Origin: Ctenosaura bakeri
Lineage: Eukaryota > Chordata > Lepidosauria > Squamata > Iguanidae
NCBI GenBank assembly: GCA_948474755.1
Contig: CAOLHI010000394.1
Location: forward strand, 310,001-374,000
Length of the DNA: 64,000 nt
Reading direction: 5' to 3'
Each line of letters begins with the position of its first letter. Position 1 is the first letter of the stretch. The translations under genes and the position numbers were made by a program. Of this stretch, positions 1-12,724 are shown piece after piece. The notes beneath the pieces were generated by a model. The model was given only the letters and a program-made list of their open reading frames with translations. It did not search any database and was not told where the DNA came from.

Positions 1-2227
1 TAAACAATAACAATATATAACAATGCACAAAATTATAAGTAAAAAACAAGACAATACATGTGAAAAAACAAACATTGTGTAACAAAGCTACAAATAACTA
101 ACCAACCAAACTGCAACATATATACTCTCTACTGAGTATATATACTCTCTATTGAGTAAAAGTACCTGGATTTTAGGCAACTGGATCTGGGGTTTTGAGG
201 ACTTTGGTTTTTTCTGGTATAAAATCAAATGGCTTGAGCTTTTTAACAACTTCAGTCCTTTCTAATACATAAATTGTTGTTGTATTAGTGAAAGCAGTTA
301 TGTTCTTAGCTATTTACAAGAACTTAGAGAAGAGAGTTGTGTAATCATGCCTTATGGATCTCCCTACATCTTGGTTAACAATTTGGTTTTGATTTTGCTG
401 TCCAAAAATCTCTGCATTTTATAGAGCACCCTACCTATACTAGAATTAAATACTGTTTGTTTGGGGTTTTTTTTGCTCCTTTGGAGAAATTAAGCAACCT
501 AACAGTTAGGAATTCTTAGTTTACAGTCATCCCTCCACATTTGCTAGGGTTAGGGACACAGGACTCCCATGAAAGTGGAAAAACTGAATAACTCTAGACC
601 CTCCCAAACTATACTTGACACACAACAAAGTAAGATCACCATATTCAACCCACCATGGATTCCTTTGAGGCATCAGGGTTCCTTCAAAAAGCCGGAGGAG
701 TGGGTGGCTGGTGGGGCTTCCTGCCACCTCCACTGCTGCCCCACACCATTTTTAATAGGGACTTACAAGTCATTCACAGTTTCGCTGTCTCATGAGGCTT
801 GCAGTCCCTATTAAAAATGGCATAGGGCAGCAGCAGAGCTGACAGCAAATAATCCATGTATAACCAAATCCACAACAGTGAAACCCGCAAATGTGGAAGG
901 CTGACTGTGCTTAGTTGGAAAGGGTTTGTGTGTTTTGTGTAACAGCTTTCTTTGGATTGAAGAGCTCATTACTCTTCTTACTCTTACTTAAGCAAATGTG
1001 CTTAATAAGGCAAGATTCAGCCAATTTAATCACATTTAAGTGCTATGTACAGTGTTTTAGTGGAATAAGTAAACAGTGCTGAGTGAACAGTGCAGAGTTA
1101 GAAATCTGTTTCATAGAATCTAAGGGGCTTAACAAATGCCTTAACAAACAAAATGCAAACAAAAGGGATTCATATCCACTATGGCTATCTCTTTCCTGTT
1201 TTTTGTAAATAATAGGCAGTGCAATCTTATGCATTCTAAGGAGTCCTGGTGGCACAGTGCCTAAATGCTGGTATTGCAACCACAAGGTTGTGAGTTCAAT
1301 CCTGCCAGTTGTGAGTTCAATCCTTCTATGTTTCTGTAGTTGGTAAAATGAGTACCCAACTTGTTGGGGGCAATTAGCTAACACATTGTAAAGTGCTTAG
1401 AGAGCGCTTAGCTGATAAGCGGTGTAGAAATACACATGCTATTGCTATTGCTATTGCTAAGGCTGCAACTGTGCGTACCCTTAAAAGGAAAAGAAATGCC
1501 ATAGAAATTAGTGGGACTTATTGCTGAGTAGGGATGCCTAGGATTGCATTGTAAGGACTCTCCTGCCGTTCCTCTTGAACATGGTTGAACTTCCATCCTT
1601 ATAAATGCGTGAAATATTATATTATAGGAACAATTATTAAGCTGACTTTCCATCAGTGAAGAAAAGTCACAGTCTGTCTTTTATTTCATCAGGACCACTA
1701 TGCAGTCTTCATAAATTCCCTTTAAATTAATCTATCATGTGTGGTTCCATAGCAGAAATGCCTGCTGCCTTGTGGTACCTTCTCTACATACTTTCCTTTT
1801 TTGTGATCACCAGTTTATGCCAAGCAATGAGCTTGGGAGTGGCGTTTGTCAAAACCAAATAGGAGAATGAAAAAGGGGAATCAATTTTTTTTTTATTTTC
1901 TTTCAATGCAAACCTACACATGCTTACTTAGAAGTAAGTCCTATTAAGTTTGATACCTCTAGATGAGGGTCTGGTTTATGCACTGTGTTGTGATTTCAGC
2001 CTTTGACCTTTAAATCAATGTTTGGCTTCCTGCCCATTCATTCCTGATAAGAAATAGAAATGATGCATCATTGAGCAAGATAATAAATTACAGTTTTTAA
2101 CTTGAGTATTTGTACTACCTGAGTTTGGTAGCCAAAATGTGAAAGTGGATATAATTCAGTGTTTGTAGGCCTTGTGACATATGTTCAGAGCATGACACAC
2201 CTTTGTGCTGACTTCTTCTCTTCCTAG
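1..2227 (+). other. CA3: CA3-like intron 1 (3' part)
   Basis: This is non-coding sequence upstream of exon 2. I looked for the short first exon of a cytosolic carbonic anhydrase (start codon followed by a Trp-Gly-Tyr codon run ending in a split Gly codon) and found none, so exon 1 lies left of the window. The stretch is AT-rich. It holds a 20-bp tandem duplication near 117-157 (units around tatatactctctactgag) and one tRNA-derived SINE, listed separately. It ends in a pyrimidine-rich acceptor just before 2228. Confidence 0.7.
1240..1460 (+). repeat. tRNA-derived SINE (family A)
   Basis: The head gtcctggtggcacagtg, followed by a B-box-like gttgtgagttcaatcc, resembles a tRNA-derived promoter. 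It is followed by a body with gtaaaatgagtacccaact and a tail that ends in repeated ctattg. A second copy in reverse orientation lies at 4985-5215 with the same order of blocks. In this copy the gttgtgagttcaatcct segment is duplicated. The block order is that of tRNA SINEs abundant in squamate genomes; I do not assign a formal family name. Confidence 0.75.
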
Positions 2228-2425
2228 GTCCTGATCACTGGCATGAGTCTTATCCATTTGCCCGAGGGAATAATCAGTCACCTGTTGCAATCCTCACTAA
2301 GAATGTTCACAAAGATCCTATTCTATTGCCTTGGTTTACTGGTTATGATCCAGGCGCATCTAAGACCATAAAGAACACGGGAAGAACTTGCCGGGTTGCA
2401 TTTGATGACACTTTTGATCGTTCAG
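2228..2425 (+). CDS. CA3: CA3-like exon 2
   Basis: The 198-bp exon is bounded by cttcctag before it and gtaagt after it. It starts with two bases completing a split Gly codon, and ends with one base of the next codon. It encodes the PDHWHE start of the fold and the strand [15 protein letters not shown]. In CA2 numbering this gives Lys60, Thr62, Arg64, Cys66 and Arg67. Human CA3 has Leu60, Asn62, Lys64, Cys66 and Arg67, so the segment is CA3-like with extra positive charge. Confidence 0.93.
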
Positions 2426-5400
2426 GTAAGTTTGTGTATGATCTTTTATAATTGCTTCTTATTAATCACTGTGTGCCCTGCAGAATTCATAAGGGACAGT
2501 GAACTGCAGGATGGAGAAGGAAGGCTCCCCCCCCCAACTTGAAAAAATTATTATTTTATACTATTTTGTGATGGTACTTTTATTAGGTCAAATGAAATGT
2601 GCAAAATATTTTTTAAAAAGCTTTCAAAATTCATAGTAAAGATGGCAAAAAAGCATCCAGATGAAAGAAAGAAAGCAATGATGCTGAAGTCACGTGTCTG
2701 GATATTGCTTTGAGATGATAGGGAGCAATGCTAATCAGTGAGATGGTCTGTAGGACTAGTGCCAGTCCACAAGCTATTGGCTGCTGGTCCACACTGAGTT
2801 TCTAGGAAAGAAAGAAACAACCCTAACTAATGGGTGTAAATACAGTACCAGTCCTGGGCACACTAGGGAGAAAAAACTGTCCACCACATGACAGGAAGTG
2901 TCTGTGTAGAAGAAATTTAGGTCACATCCCCCTGACTGAGGACAAAGGCAATAAAATGATGTTTTGATTCTCCATATAAGTTATACCATATTGACTGGAG
3001 GATTTTGTGCATTGTACTCCAAAAAGTACCCCTTTTTTAAAAAAATTATTTTTATGAAAAATATCAACATCTGTAAAGTAAATAAAAAAAAAGAAAGAAA
3101 AAGGGAAAAAAAGTAATGAAAGTAGTAGAAAAAGTTGAGTACAAACATTTTTGAGGCAATGACATATACTTTACAAAATTACATTCAGTTTTTTAACATA
3201 ACACGGATACATTTTAACCCATATTTGCCTTTCTTTTCTTTTTTTATACATTCCAGTTTGAAAAAAAGAAAAAGAAAAAACAGTTTCCTCTTTCATACCC
3301 AAACTAAAAAGTTTTGTCCAAAAAGGTACTCCCAACGAGTTAGAAAAAAATAATTTTTGACCATTCTAACCATACTATGTCTAAATTGTATAAACTACTC
3401 CTGAGCTACAACACAGAAGATGAAGTAGTTAAAGATACAATGATCTCTTGGGCGAGAAACGTAGGTCTTGAAATTCTTTTAGAATATTGGGAAAGATCCT
3501 GGAAATTGTCACATAAATTTACATTACCACAAGATTTGAAAGAAAATTACTTGAAGATGCTATATAAGTGGTACCTGAAACCAGCAAAGATAGATAGAAT
3601 GTACAAGACACATGACAATATGTGCTGGAAATGCCAAGAGAAGGTGGGGACATTCCACCATATGTGGTGGAGTTGCCCAAAGGTAAACAAATTTTGGACA
3701 ATTATGAAGTTCTTTAAGATACAAATCCCACTGGTTCCTGAATTGTTTCTGTTAAATATGTTATAAAATATAGATCCAATATCTGTAAGAAAATATTGGT
3801 GAATTTTTCTTTACTTGATTACGGCTGCCAGATTACTTCTGGCTAGCCGATGGGAAAAAAAGGACACTCCCACATTAGAACAGTAGATAACACAAATTAT
3901 AGAAATGAAGGAAAAAGACCTTCTTACATGCAGGATAAGTGGGTAAAATAAAAAACAAATGGTTTCCAGTTTGGAAATTTCTCAAACACAGTAGGAGGAA
4001 TTCAATTATAGATTAGATACTATTAGATCTGGTTAAAACAAGTCAAAAATAAGGTTGAAGTAGATATAATGGTTTTGTTTATATGAAATTGACTGTTGAT
4101 GAATTTCAACGACATTTACAGTCACTTCTGAAATAACATCATGGACTAGATGAATAAGTTCCACGGGACCAGGAGAAAACCAATCAAATTGAGCAGAGCA
4201 TTCAGTATTTGTTTGAGATTACTATAAAGGGGAAGGAAGTGTAAGTAACAGATAATGAAATACGTTTCAAGTTCAAAAAATACCCTTTCTAAGCTCTGCC
4301 TCATTCTTCTCTCCAGGAATCTTGATTTGGGGAATCTGGAGGGTCGGATGCCCAAGAACAGCCTTTGTGGGCCGTGTGCAGCTATAGGGCCACACATACA
4401 GCCCAAGAGAAAGAATTGTGTAGCACTTTTTTAAAAACTTCCCAAAGTTCAAGATACATTTGATGCTCAAAATGTATTTGTTGGAAGTGGCAATTATGTA
4501 TGTGTACCTGGGCCTGCATATTCTAAAGGCACCAGATCCTGTCTGATCTTGTGGAAGCTAAACAGGGTCAGCCCTGATTAGTACTCAGATGAGAGATGGC
4601 TAGCAAATGCCAAGTACTGTAGGCTCTGTTTCAGAGGAGGGAATTGGCAAACCATCTCTGAGTATTCTTTGCTGAAGAAAACCCTATGAAATTCATGGGG
4701 CTGTCATAAGTTGCCAACTGACTTCCGTGCTTGTAAACACACACACATCTGGGAGCAACCCTTATTTGATCTGGATGAGACTTGGTTCCAATTTTTTTTA
4801 AAAAAACAAAAACATTCTGTTGTTAAATCTCTCTTTTTCCTTCTTTACCAGTGGTTATTCCATTAGTGAAGCCTCCATGTTTCACAGGCTGTGATGTCAC
4901 TGCTTTGTGTTCTATTCTGATATACATTCCTCAGATATATGGGGAGTGAGTGAAATATTTGGCTTGTGCTGGATTAGAGAGGAGCGAATAGCTTTAGCAA
5001 TAACAATAGCATTTCCATTTCCTTACTGCTTTATAGTGCCAAGAACTCTCTAAGCGGTTTACAATGTATTAGCTAATTGCCCCCCACAAGCTGGGTACTC
5101 ATTTTACTGACCTACAGAAGGATGGAAGGCTGAGTCAATCTGGAGCCCTGCAGGATCGAACTCACAATATTGTGGCTGTATTATTGGCATTTAACCACTG
5201 CACTACCAGGATTCGCCGCCTGGCTTTGTCTTTGCCTTGTTGTCCTTTGTGGGGCTAAACTTTACACATGCACTAGCTTCCCATTTTACCGAGTGGCTCA
5301 AGCATTTTATAATCAAGTGTCCAAAATTATGTCCAAAATGTAAAATATGATGATGAAGAAGAGCTGATAGCAAGATACTGATTTTAAAATATCTGCCTTA

Positions 5401-8400
5401 GAACAACTGATCATACCTATCATTTGCGCTAGGGTAGAGGAGATGTTGCTTTGTGTTATATTTTATATATTATTTGTAACACTTGTGTGTTTATTAAGAT
5501 GTTTACATTGCTCTTTTTAAAAGGCATCCAGGAAATGTAGTAAATACTAACAGTTTCCAGCAGAATGCTTTCCAGACAAAGGCTTTTGATATTCAAAGCT
5601 CTAATGTCACCAGAAAGGCATGTGATGCTGATCTAATGTTAGTAGAGCTCCCACTAGTCAAGTAGATTGTTGTTGTCTTTAACAGATAGATTGCTATATA
5701 ATTAGACTTATAATTTCTGCATACTAAAAGAGAGAGAGTTGGATCCAGAGAGGAGAGACTCTTCTTCACAGAAGTCACTGGACTGCCATGAAAGTCTCAC
5801 TCTGTTCAGTTAGGCTTACTCCTATGGAAGTTTGTTGTTTAAGGCAACGATCCGTCAGAGAGACTTGTTGAAGTATTTTAGGCTTAAATTCAGTGTTATG
5901 TTAACTTTCTTTAGTTTTGCTCTGTGTTGAGTAGATCAGGTTCACTGTGGCATTAGCAGAAGGGGTTTGAATCTTGTTGCCAGCTTCTTTTGGTGAAGGG
6001 GGAGATTTACTTCCTCCACTATGTGGAAACTCAAGAAAAAGCACCACGTAAGATTCAAATCCAATATGCATGAAAAAATACATGTGCCAAGGCCATGATT
6101 TACTCATTATTATATTCTCAGCTGTAAGTCTACAGTCGAGCAAACCCATCAGATTGTTTCCATCTCCTTGCTTTTGCTAATATAACACTGAGAACTGGGA
6201 CCATTCTTCTGAAAATACACATCAATGTAATTTCCCTTCAACTTGATCTTCTCCCTGGGGGAGAAATCCATTTCCCCCCGCCTGCGCTCTGCGTGGCTTG
6301 GGTGTGTGTGACTTTGCTGTCCTCTCTTGTTGGAGGACCAGTCACCAGTTTGACCAGGGTTGCCCTGGCTACTGGGAGAGGGGGCAGCCTGGAGTGAGCC
6401 CTTTAAATCACAGCTCCCCCTGCCACTGGCCTCTTTCTTTGCTTCTGGTGACCCATCATCCTGCCCTCATTTGTAGTGCAAGCTTGCTGGTCTCTTCGGG
6501 GCTGGGTAGGAATTTTTCCTCCCTAAGGGGGGGGGTCACCTATCCTACACTGCAGCAAGGGACTAGGTGATTGGCTTTCAGGGTGGTGTCTTAATTAGGA
6601 GTTAAATGGGTCTCCTGGGCAGGTGATGGGGGGCATTAAAGCTTTGGTGAATACCTTTGGCACATGGTGGTGTAGGATATGCCTCTGGAACCCACTCTCC
6701 CGGTTGTCAGGCAGGGGTAGGAGGGTGAAGAAGAAGAGTATCCTTGGGGAAGGCTCACATGGGCCATTTCTGCACTACAGTGTGATAGCATTATTATTCC
6801 ACTTTCAGCCTCCTGTGGAAGTCTGGAGTTTGTAGCTGACTGAGGCCAAAGAGCTCTCTGGCTGAGAATTGCTAAAAGACCTCCCTCAACTCCAAACCCC
6901 AGAATTCCATAGGAGGCTGAAAGCGGAATAATAGCACTATCACAGTGTAGTGTAGAAAGGGTCATAGTTATGCTCTCACTTCAGGGCTCAGTGGCAGGTG
7001 GGGGAGTGATGTTGTGGGGCCTGCCTCCCAGGTGGGGTTGCTGAGGTAGCAACCCAGCATCATGGGTTCCCCCTCAAGTCCAGTATCTTGCCCATGGGAA
7101 GATGGGGAGGGGTCCCAGGTTAACCCATGGACCCTTCAATGCCCTATCATTCACAGCCCTCCATGAAGTCAACTTCATGGAGGGCTGTGAATGATAGGGC
7201 ATTGAAGGGGTCATGTTCAATATCAAGTTCAAGTTCATGTTTAACTAGGCAATAAATCATTAAATTGCCCATATTCATCCCAAGTCCTGTCATGTGGTCT
7301 CTTTAAGGGATGGGCAGCAAAGATAGTGCAGGGAATACCTGGTAACTTTTACCTATGAATGAATAAGGGTAATATTTCTGTATAGTAAAATATAGGGAAT
7401 TGGATCCAGATAAAAAGAATCTGGAAAGCCTTCTTTTTTCAAAAAGCACCAAAATATTGCTGCAGACATAGGGAAGGGCTAGAATTTTGACAGAGCTTGG
7501 AAAGTGACATTTTGGAAGAATAAAATTTTAAAGACAAGTTTACACTATCTATAACTGAACAGTGGTGAGCTGATGCTTTTGTGTCCCTTTTGCTAATTTT
7601 TTTTCCACTCTCAAAGTCATTTTCCAGGCTGTGAATTCTGAGGAGATAGATCTTGGAATGGATTTTCAGTAAAACAACAACAACCTGCTAATAGGTCTGG
7701 TTTCTGTCCTTTGGACTCCAGCCATAAATTAAGTGGCTTTTATGTTTGTTTGTTCATTTTAATTGCACTCTGAAGCTACCGTTCTCAAGGGATGCTTGAT
7801 GTAACCACTTTCAGCAGACCTTCCTGAAACTGCTTCAGACACTTAAGGATTAGACCCTTGCATATGGATCTTGAATATTTGTAACATCATATTTCCATGT
7901 GACATTATTTATGAAGTTGCTGCAATGCTGAGGCAACATTTGTGTTTCCTGATGTTGTGTGACTGTAACAGTTGTTATGCCCTAGCTTTGGCATGGGTGC
8001 TACAAGTCATCAGAAGACACCTGCTGAATTAATAATACTCCACCTAGTGGAAATTTTGTTTTTGATTTCAGCTCTGAGCTACCAGGCCTTTTGCCTTTTG
8101 TTTTGCTCTGTCTTTGTGTCCTCATTTGTCATGTGCAAGAAGGTATGCACTCTTCATATGGGATTCTGACATCTTTACATAATTGTCTTCTGGTGATGAT
8201 GATTTATTTTTGTACGAGTACATCTATATACCAACCAGAATGAGAAGAATTCTACAGTTGAAAGGGAGAGAGTGTTTTGTGTGGGCAGGCATCTCTGTGC
8301 CAAGAAAAGGAACGTCAAAGCTAAGCCTTTTGCCTGGTGCTTAACACATCTTTTATCCTTGGGTGTTCCAGCACATAGGATATCAATCACTGACAGCAGA

Positions 8401-11400
8401 CTTTCAGTGCTTCAGCACAGAAGGATTTAAGTTGGATGGTAGCATTAACTTTGAAATTCCATGCTGTTGCCGGAGGTCAAAGAACTTGAATGCTGTTCAA
8501 AGAAAGGCCTTCTGGGATTGCCACAGGACAATGGGTTATATCAGCTTTCCATCCCGAGAGACATGGGCTCCTTTACCTTTTTAGGCTGCAAATGAAAGAC
8601 CAGTTTAGTATCTCAGGAGACCTAGGGTTAGAACAGTGAGGCCAGGGCATTATAGGTCAGGAATGAGGTTCACTTGCAGAGTGCCATGCCAGAACATTTC
8701 CCAGTGGTTCCATCTTTTTTGTCAAGACTGTTTGGTCAGCACGCCAAAGATTCTCATGCAGTAACAGCCAGATCTATATCGGCAATTGTTTGCACTTGGA
8801 AGAAAGTGGCATTACTTAGATAGAAAATTTTCCTGCTTTGAAAAGCAAGACAAAAAAATTATTGCTGTTGTTGTTGTTGTTGTTGTTGTTGTTGTGTGTG
8901 TCTTCAAGTCATTTCCAACTTATGGCAACCCTAAATCAAATGTATCACCATGTAATTACATATTGTAAAGTGTGCATTGCTGACTTTATTAACTATAATG
9001 ACAAAGAACATTCCAAAACAATCTGTAGAACATATGTTTATTTTATGCCTGTTAGTGCCTTGTTGTTGGCATAACTGACTGTGCTATATTGTCACTTTGT
9101 GTTTATTGTAAAAAACAAACAAACACTGCAGTGCCATCATTTGTATCCTGGGGAAAGGGTGAGCCTCATTATTTTCCCTTGTGGATTGTCACCTGTTGCT
9201 GTAAATCTGACAACAGGTGAGGCTTTTCAAACTTTCACATCAATAAAACATGATCTTGCCATGACTAACACTCCCTCTGCGTGTGTGTGTATACAGGGAA
9301 TTTTTTTTTGCAACACATGTCATTAAGAGTCATGCAAAAATAAAATTTATCAGGCAAGAAATGTTAGGCTTTATATGTATCAATTGTTTTTACAATGCAA
9401 CATATTTGTGGCATAGCTATAGACACTTATATCAGCTTTCCTGGAGATTTCAGTCCCCATTTGGAGACTCTTTTTCCTTCTTTGTATCTGGTCTCAGTAT
9501 GACATCATCTAGTTGCAGCTATCTTTGAAATAACCAACACATAACTGTCAGATCCTTCCATACACAAAAGCATGTCCTATGTGAGGAAAGCATAAACCTC
9601 CTTTATAGAAAGTTTGTTTTGATGTTCTTCAAGTGAGACAATGCCGTAACAATTCTGCAGTTAAAGGGGGAAATATATTTGAATACACCTACTGGGGTCT
9701 TTGTGGAACAGTAGATACATGAATATCTGGCATTTTTGGTAGCAATCTCTACGGCTGTTCCGACAACATTTTAAAGATGGTTTGAAGTCCCTTATTCTTA
9801 GTAATAGTGAAAGAAATAAGATGAGATTTCAAAGTAGGTGTAATCAGATGATAGCCAAATGTTACTTAAAAGTACTGTCGCTCATGGGGTATGTATGATT
9901 ATTCTGTGGTTGATTAACTTGACGTTTTGCAAGTTGTGGTAGTTTGAAAGGCATGTATCCTACTTTATAGACAACAATCCTCTCTTTTAAGGGCTGTCCA
10001 GTCCACGTCCAGTTTAAAGATGAAAGAGCAGCAGAAGTCTTGAAGTTGTCCACCCACAGTGAGCACCTGAACAGTAAGCTGATCAGCAGGCATACGGTTC
10101 AGTGTGTCATAGTCTTTTCCACTCTGGTTACATGCACTGCATTTATATTGAAGTTGTCATAATTATTTCTAAATTTGCACCAGGTGTATATGCAGATTTT
10201 AAGCAGATTTGTGCATTCTTTTTGGGTGACACAGAAGAGGCTGTACCACCTGAAGAAGTGATCAAAAGTTGTGAGTGATCTAATGATGGGTCTCCAGATG
10301 CCATGTCTAGTTGTACCCTCAGTGGAATTAAAGAAATCTGAAATGCGTGTCCTCTGTGTCAGCCATCCCTCTGGACCTATTGCATATCAAGAGGATGACC
10401 AATCTGTTTTATGGGCGAAGAAATTGAATGGTGTTGAGGAAGAACTCAAATGTCAAAGGGTGGGGAGAGGAGATGAGGTGTTGGAGGAGGACCAGAGCAA
10501 GTATGTACTGCTTGTGCTGCCTGGTGCCTTCTAAGCAATCTTGTTATCCTGAGCAGATTAAGTGTCCTGTCACTGGTGTTGATTCAGTGGCCAGTCTGAT
10601 TCAACACAGAATGGCAGAGGAGGGGACCCATCTGTTATATTCCACCTCTGGCTTGAGAATGTATTGGACTGGCCCTGATTAATTTGCAGGGGCAACCATT
10701 TTGCTCTATTTGCATCTGATAAGGTTGAAGAGAAATAGTATGTAGCTAAACTGTTGTGGCGCTGGCTTATGTTTTGTACTAATGGTCTTTTAAAAAGTAA
10801 AACAAAGCAAGACTTCAAAGTACTTTCCTGTGATATCAAATGTCTACTTGAATTTTACAGGTCTTTTTCTTGTCATTACATTTGGTTCTTTGTTAAAGTG
10901 GGAAACAGACTCTATGAATAGAAAAGTAGAGTGTGAAGGTTGGGTGAGAGCCCAGTCTTACTTGATATCTACAGTGTGACATATAATTTATCACAGATGA
11001 CAAGCTTGAGCTATTATTTTCTAAGGCAAGGTTGCTGGCTGCTAATTGACATCTACAGTGCTACTGTTGGGTGTTTTGTGTGGTATAATGGCTAGAGTTT
11101 TGCCCCAGGACAGGGGAGACCTAGATTGTTTTAGGCCAGTCACAATGTCTTAGGCACACCAGTTCTGATATGATTTGCAGACTTCTCTGAAGGAGTCCAT
11201 TTTAATTATTTAAACCACAGCTTAACTCACTATTGAGGAAAATTCTATCTGTCCTGACCTTTTTTTTTATAGCAGAAATACTGGACTTTGATATTGACTT
11301 AATACTCATTTGGCAAATGTAGGTTTCTTTGGAAGATACATACAATTATTCTGAATTGTTTCCTGATTATTTTTCAGTATATCAAAAATGTGATCCCTTG

Positions 11401-12680
11401 TGTTTATATGCACACTTCTTATTCAGAGACATGCCATTGCGCCCAAATTTACTGACCCTTCTGCATTTAGAAAGAAGAAAGCCTAGCGAGAGAAAATATT
11501 GTTCATGTACACCAGCTAGTGACCAGCAATCTTCATAAACTGCTGTTAACATATTCATAGGATATAATTAGAAGCTGCATTGTTAGTATTCATGATCTTT
11601 GATCTAGGATCTTCCTTTACTAATTGTATTAAGAAAAAAATTGAAATCTGATATAAATAATGATCAAATAATTTAATCTTGAGAAATGCAAGCTGACTTT
11701 TAGCTATCATAGCGTTCTTTTTAAATGCTTTAAGTTAATTATTTTCAAACATTCTCTGGTATTGATATTAAGCTGACTGGTCCGGAGTTGTCCAGGCCCA
11801 TATCTAGACTGTGAAGACCTCACCAGCTCATTGTTTTAAGTAGGTTCAGGGCATGGCTCCTCTTCTTCAGTCCTCAGAGCAAGGGGGAATCTTAGAGTAA
11901 GAGCACATGACTTGAAAAGTGTGTGTGTGTTATTGCGTTGCTGGTCTTTGCTGCCGAGGCTATGCTGAAATGGCTGCTCAGATCTCTTTAGAGGGTCCTC
12001 TTGTTAGCTTCCTCCTCCTCTGAATTTCCTCAAGCTTTCACACCAGGACTCAGCAGAAGGGAGCAGTCACTGTGGGGAAATTCTAAGAGAAATTCTGCCT
12101 TAGGAGTATTGAATGTGCTATTACAGGATTGCTGCTTTCCTCCTCCTCTTCTAAATTGTTGCAGCGGCATACAGTTTCCTTTCTTGGACTGAAATGCATG
12201 CAGGTTGTACTGTTGTTAGCAAATGGCATACTGCAAACGTCGTTCTTTAGCTCAGCTTAAGCAATTGATTCTTTTCTCTTTTAATTCTTCATTTTGCTCC
12301 TCCCTCCCTCCCTTTCTCTTATACCCCCAAACCCTCTTTCTCATGCTCTTCTCCCCTTCCCATTGACAACTCCTTCCTTCCTCTTTCTACTTCTCTCCCA
12401 AGCACTTGCCTACAGTAATCTTCTGCCTCATCCCTAGCCTCACTGTTTTTCTCTTTGTAGTCCCCTCAATGTCCCTAAAGGAAACAGATCTGATCTCAGA
12501 AGCTAAGCAGAGTTGGCTCCGGTTAGTACTTGGATGGCAGACTGCCAATATATACTATTGTTCCCTACCTAAGAAAATGTTATGAAATGCATGGGGTTGC
12601 TATAAGTTGACAGATGACCTAAAGGTCTGCATGCTTGCTCACTCTCTCTCTCTCTCTCCTCTTTCTCTCTCTCCCTCCCC

Positions 12681-12724
<44 letters not shown>

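Noticed and set aside
1..2227. CA3-like exon 1 inside the window
   Set aside because: No ATG followed by a Trp-Gly-Tyr-type short exon with a donor in the split-Gly phase could be found.
3135..3353. 72-codon plus-strand frame before the L1 fragment
   Set aside because: It is Phe/Lys-rich from A/T runs, with no L1 match.
4511..4640. 5S rRNA gene
   Set aside because: The similarity is real, but the copy is diverged and fused to a SINE body shared with other copies; it is a SINE head.
8864..8968. Poly-Val or poly-Leu protein
   Set aside because: It is the translation of the (GTT)n tail of a SINE.
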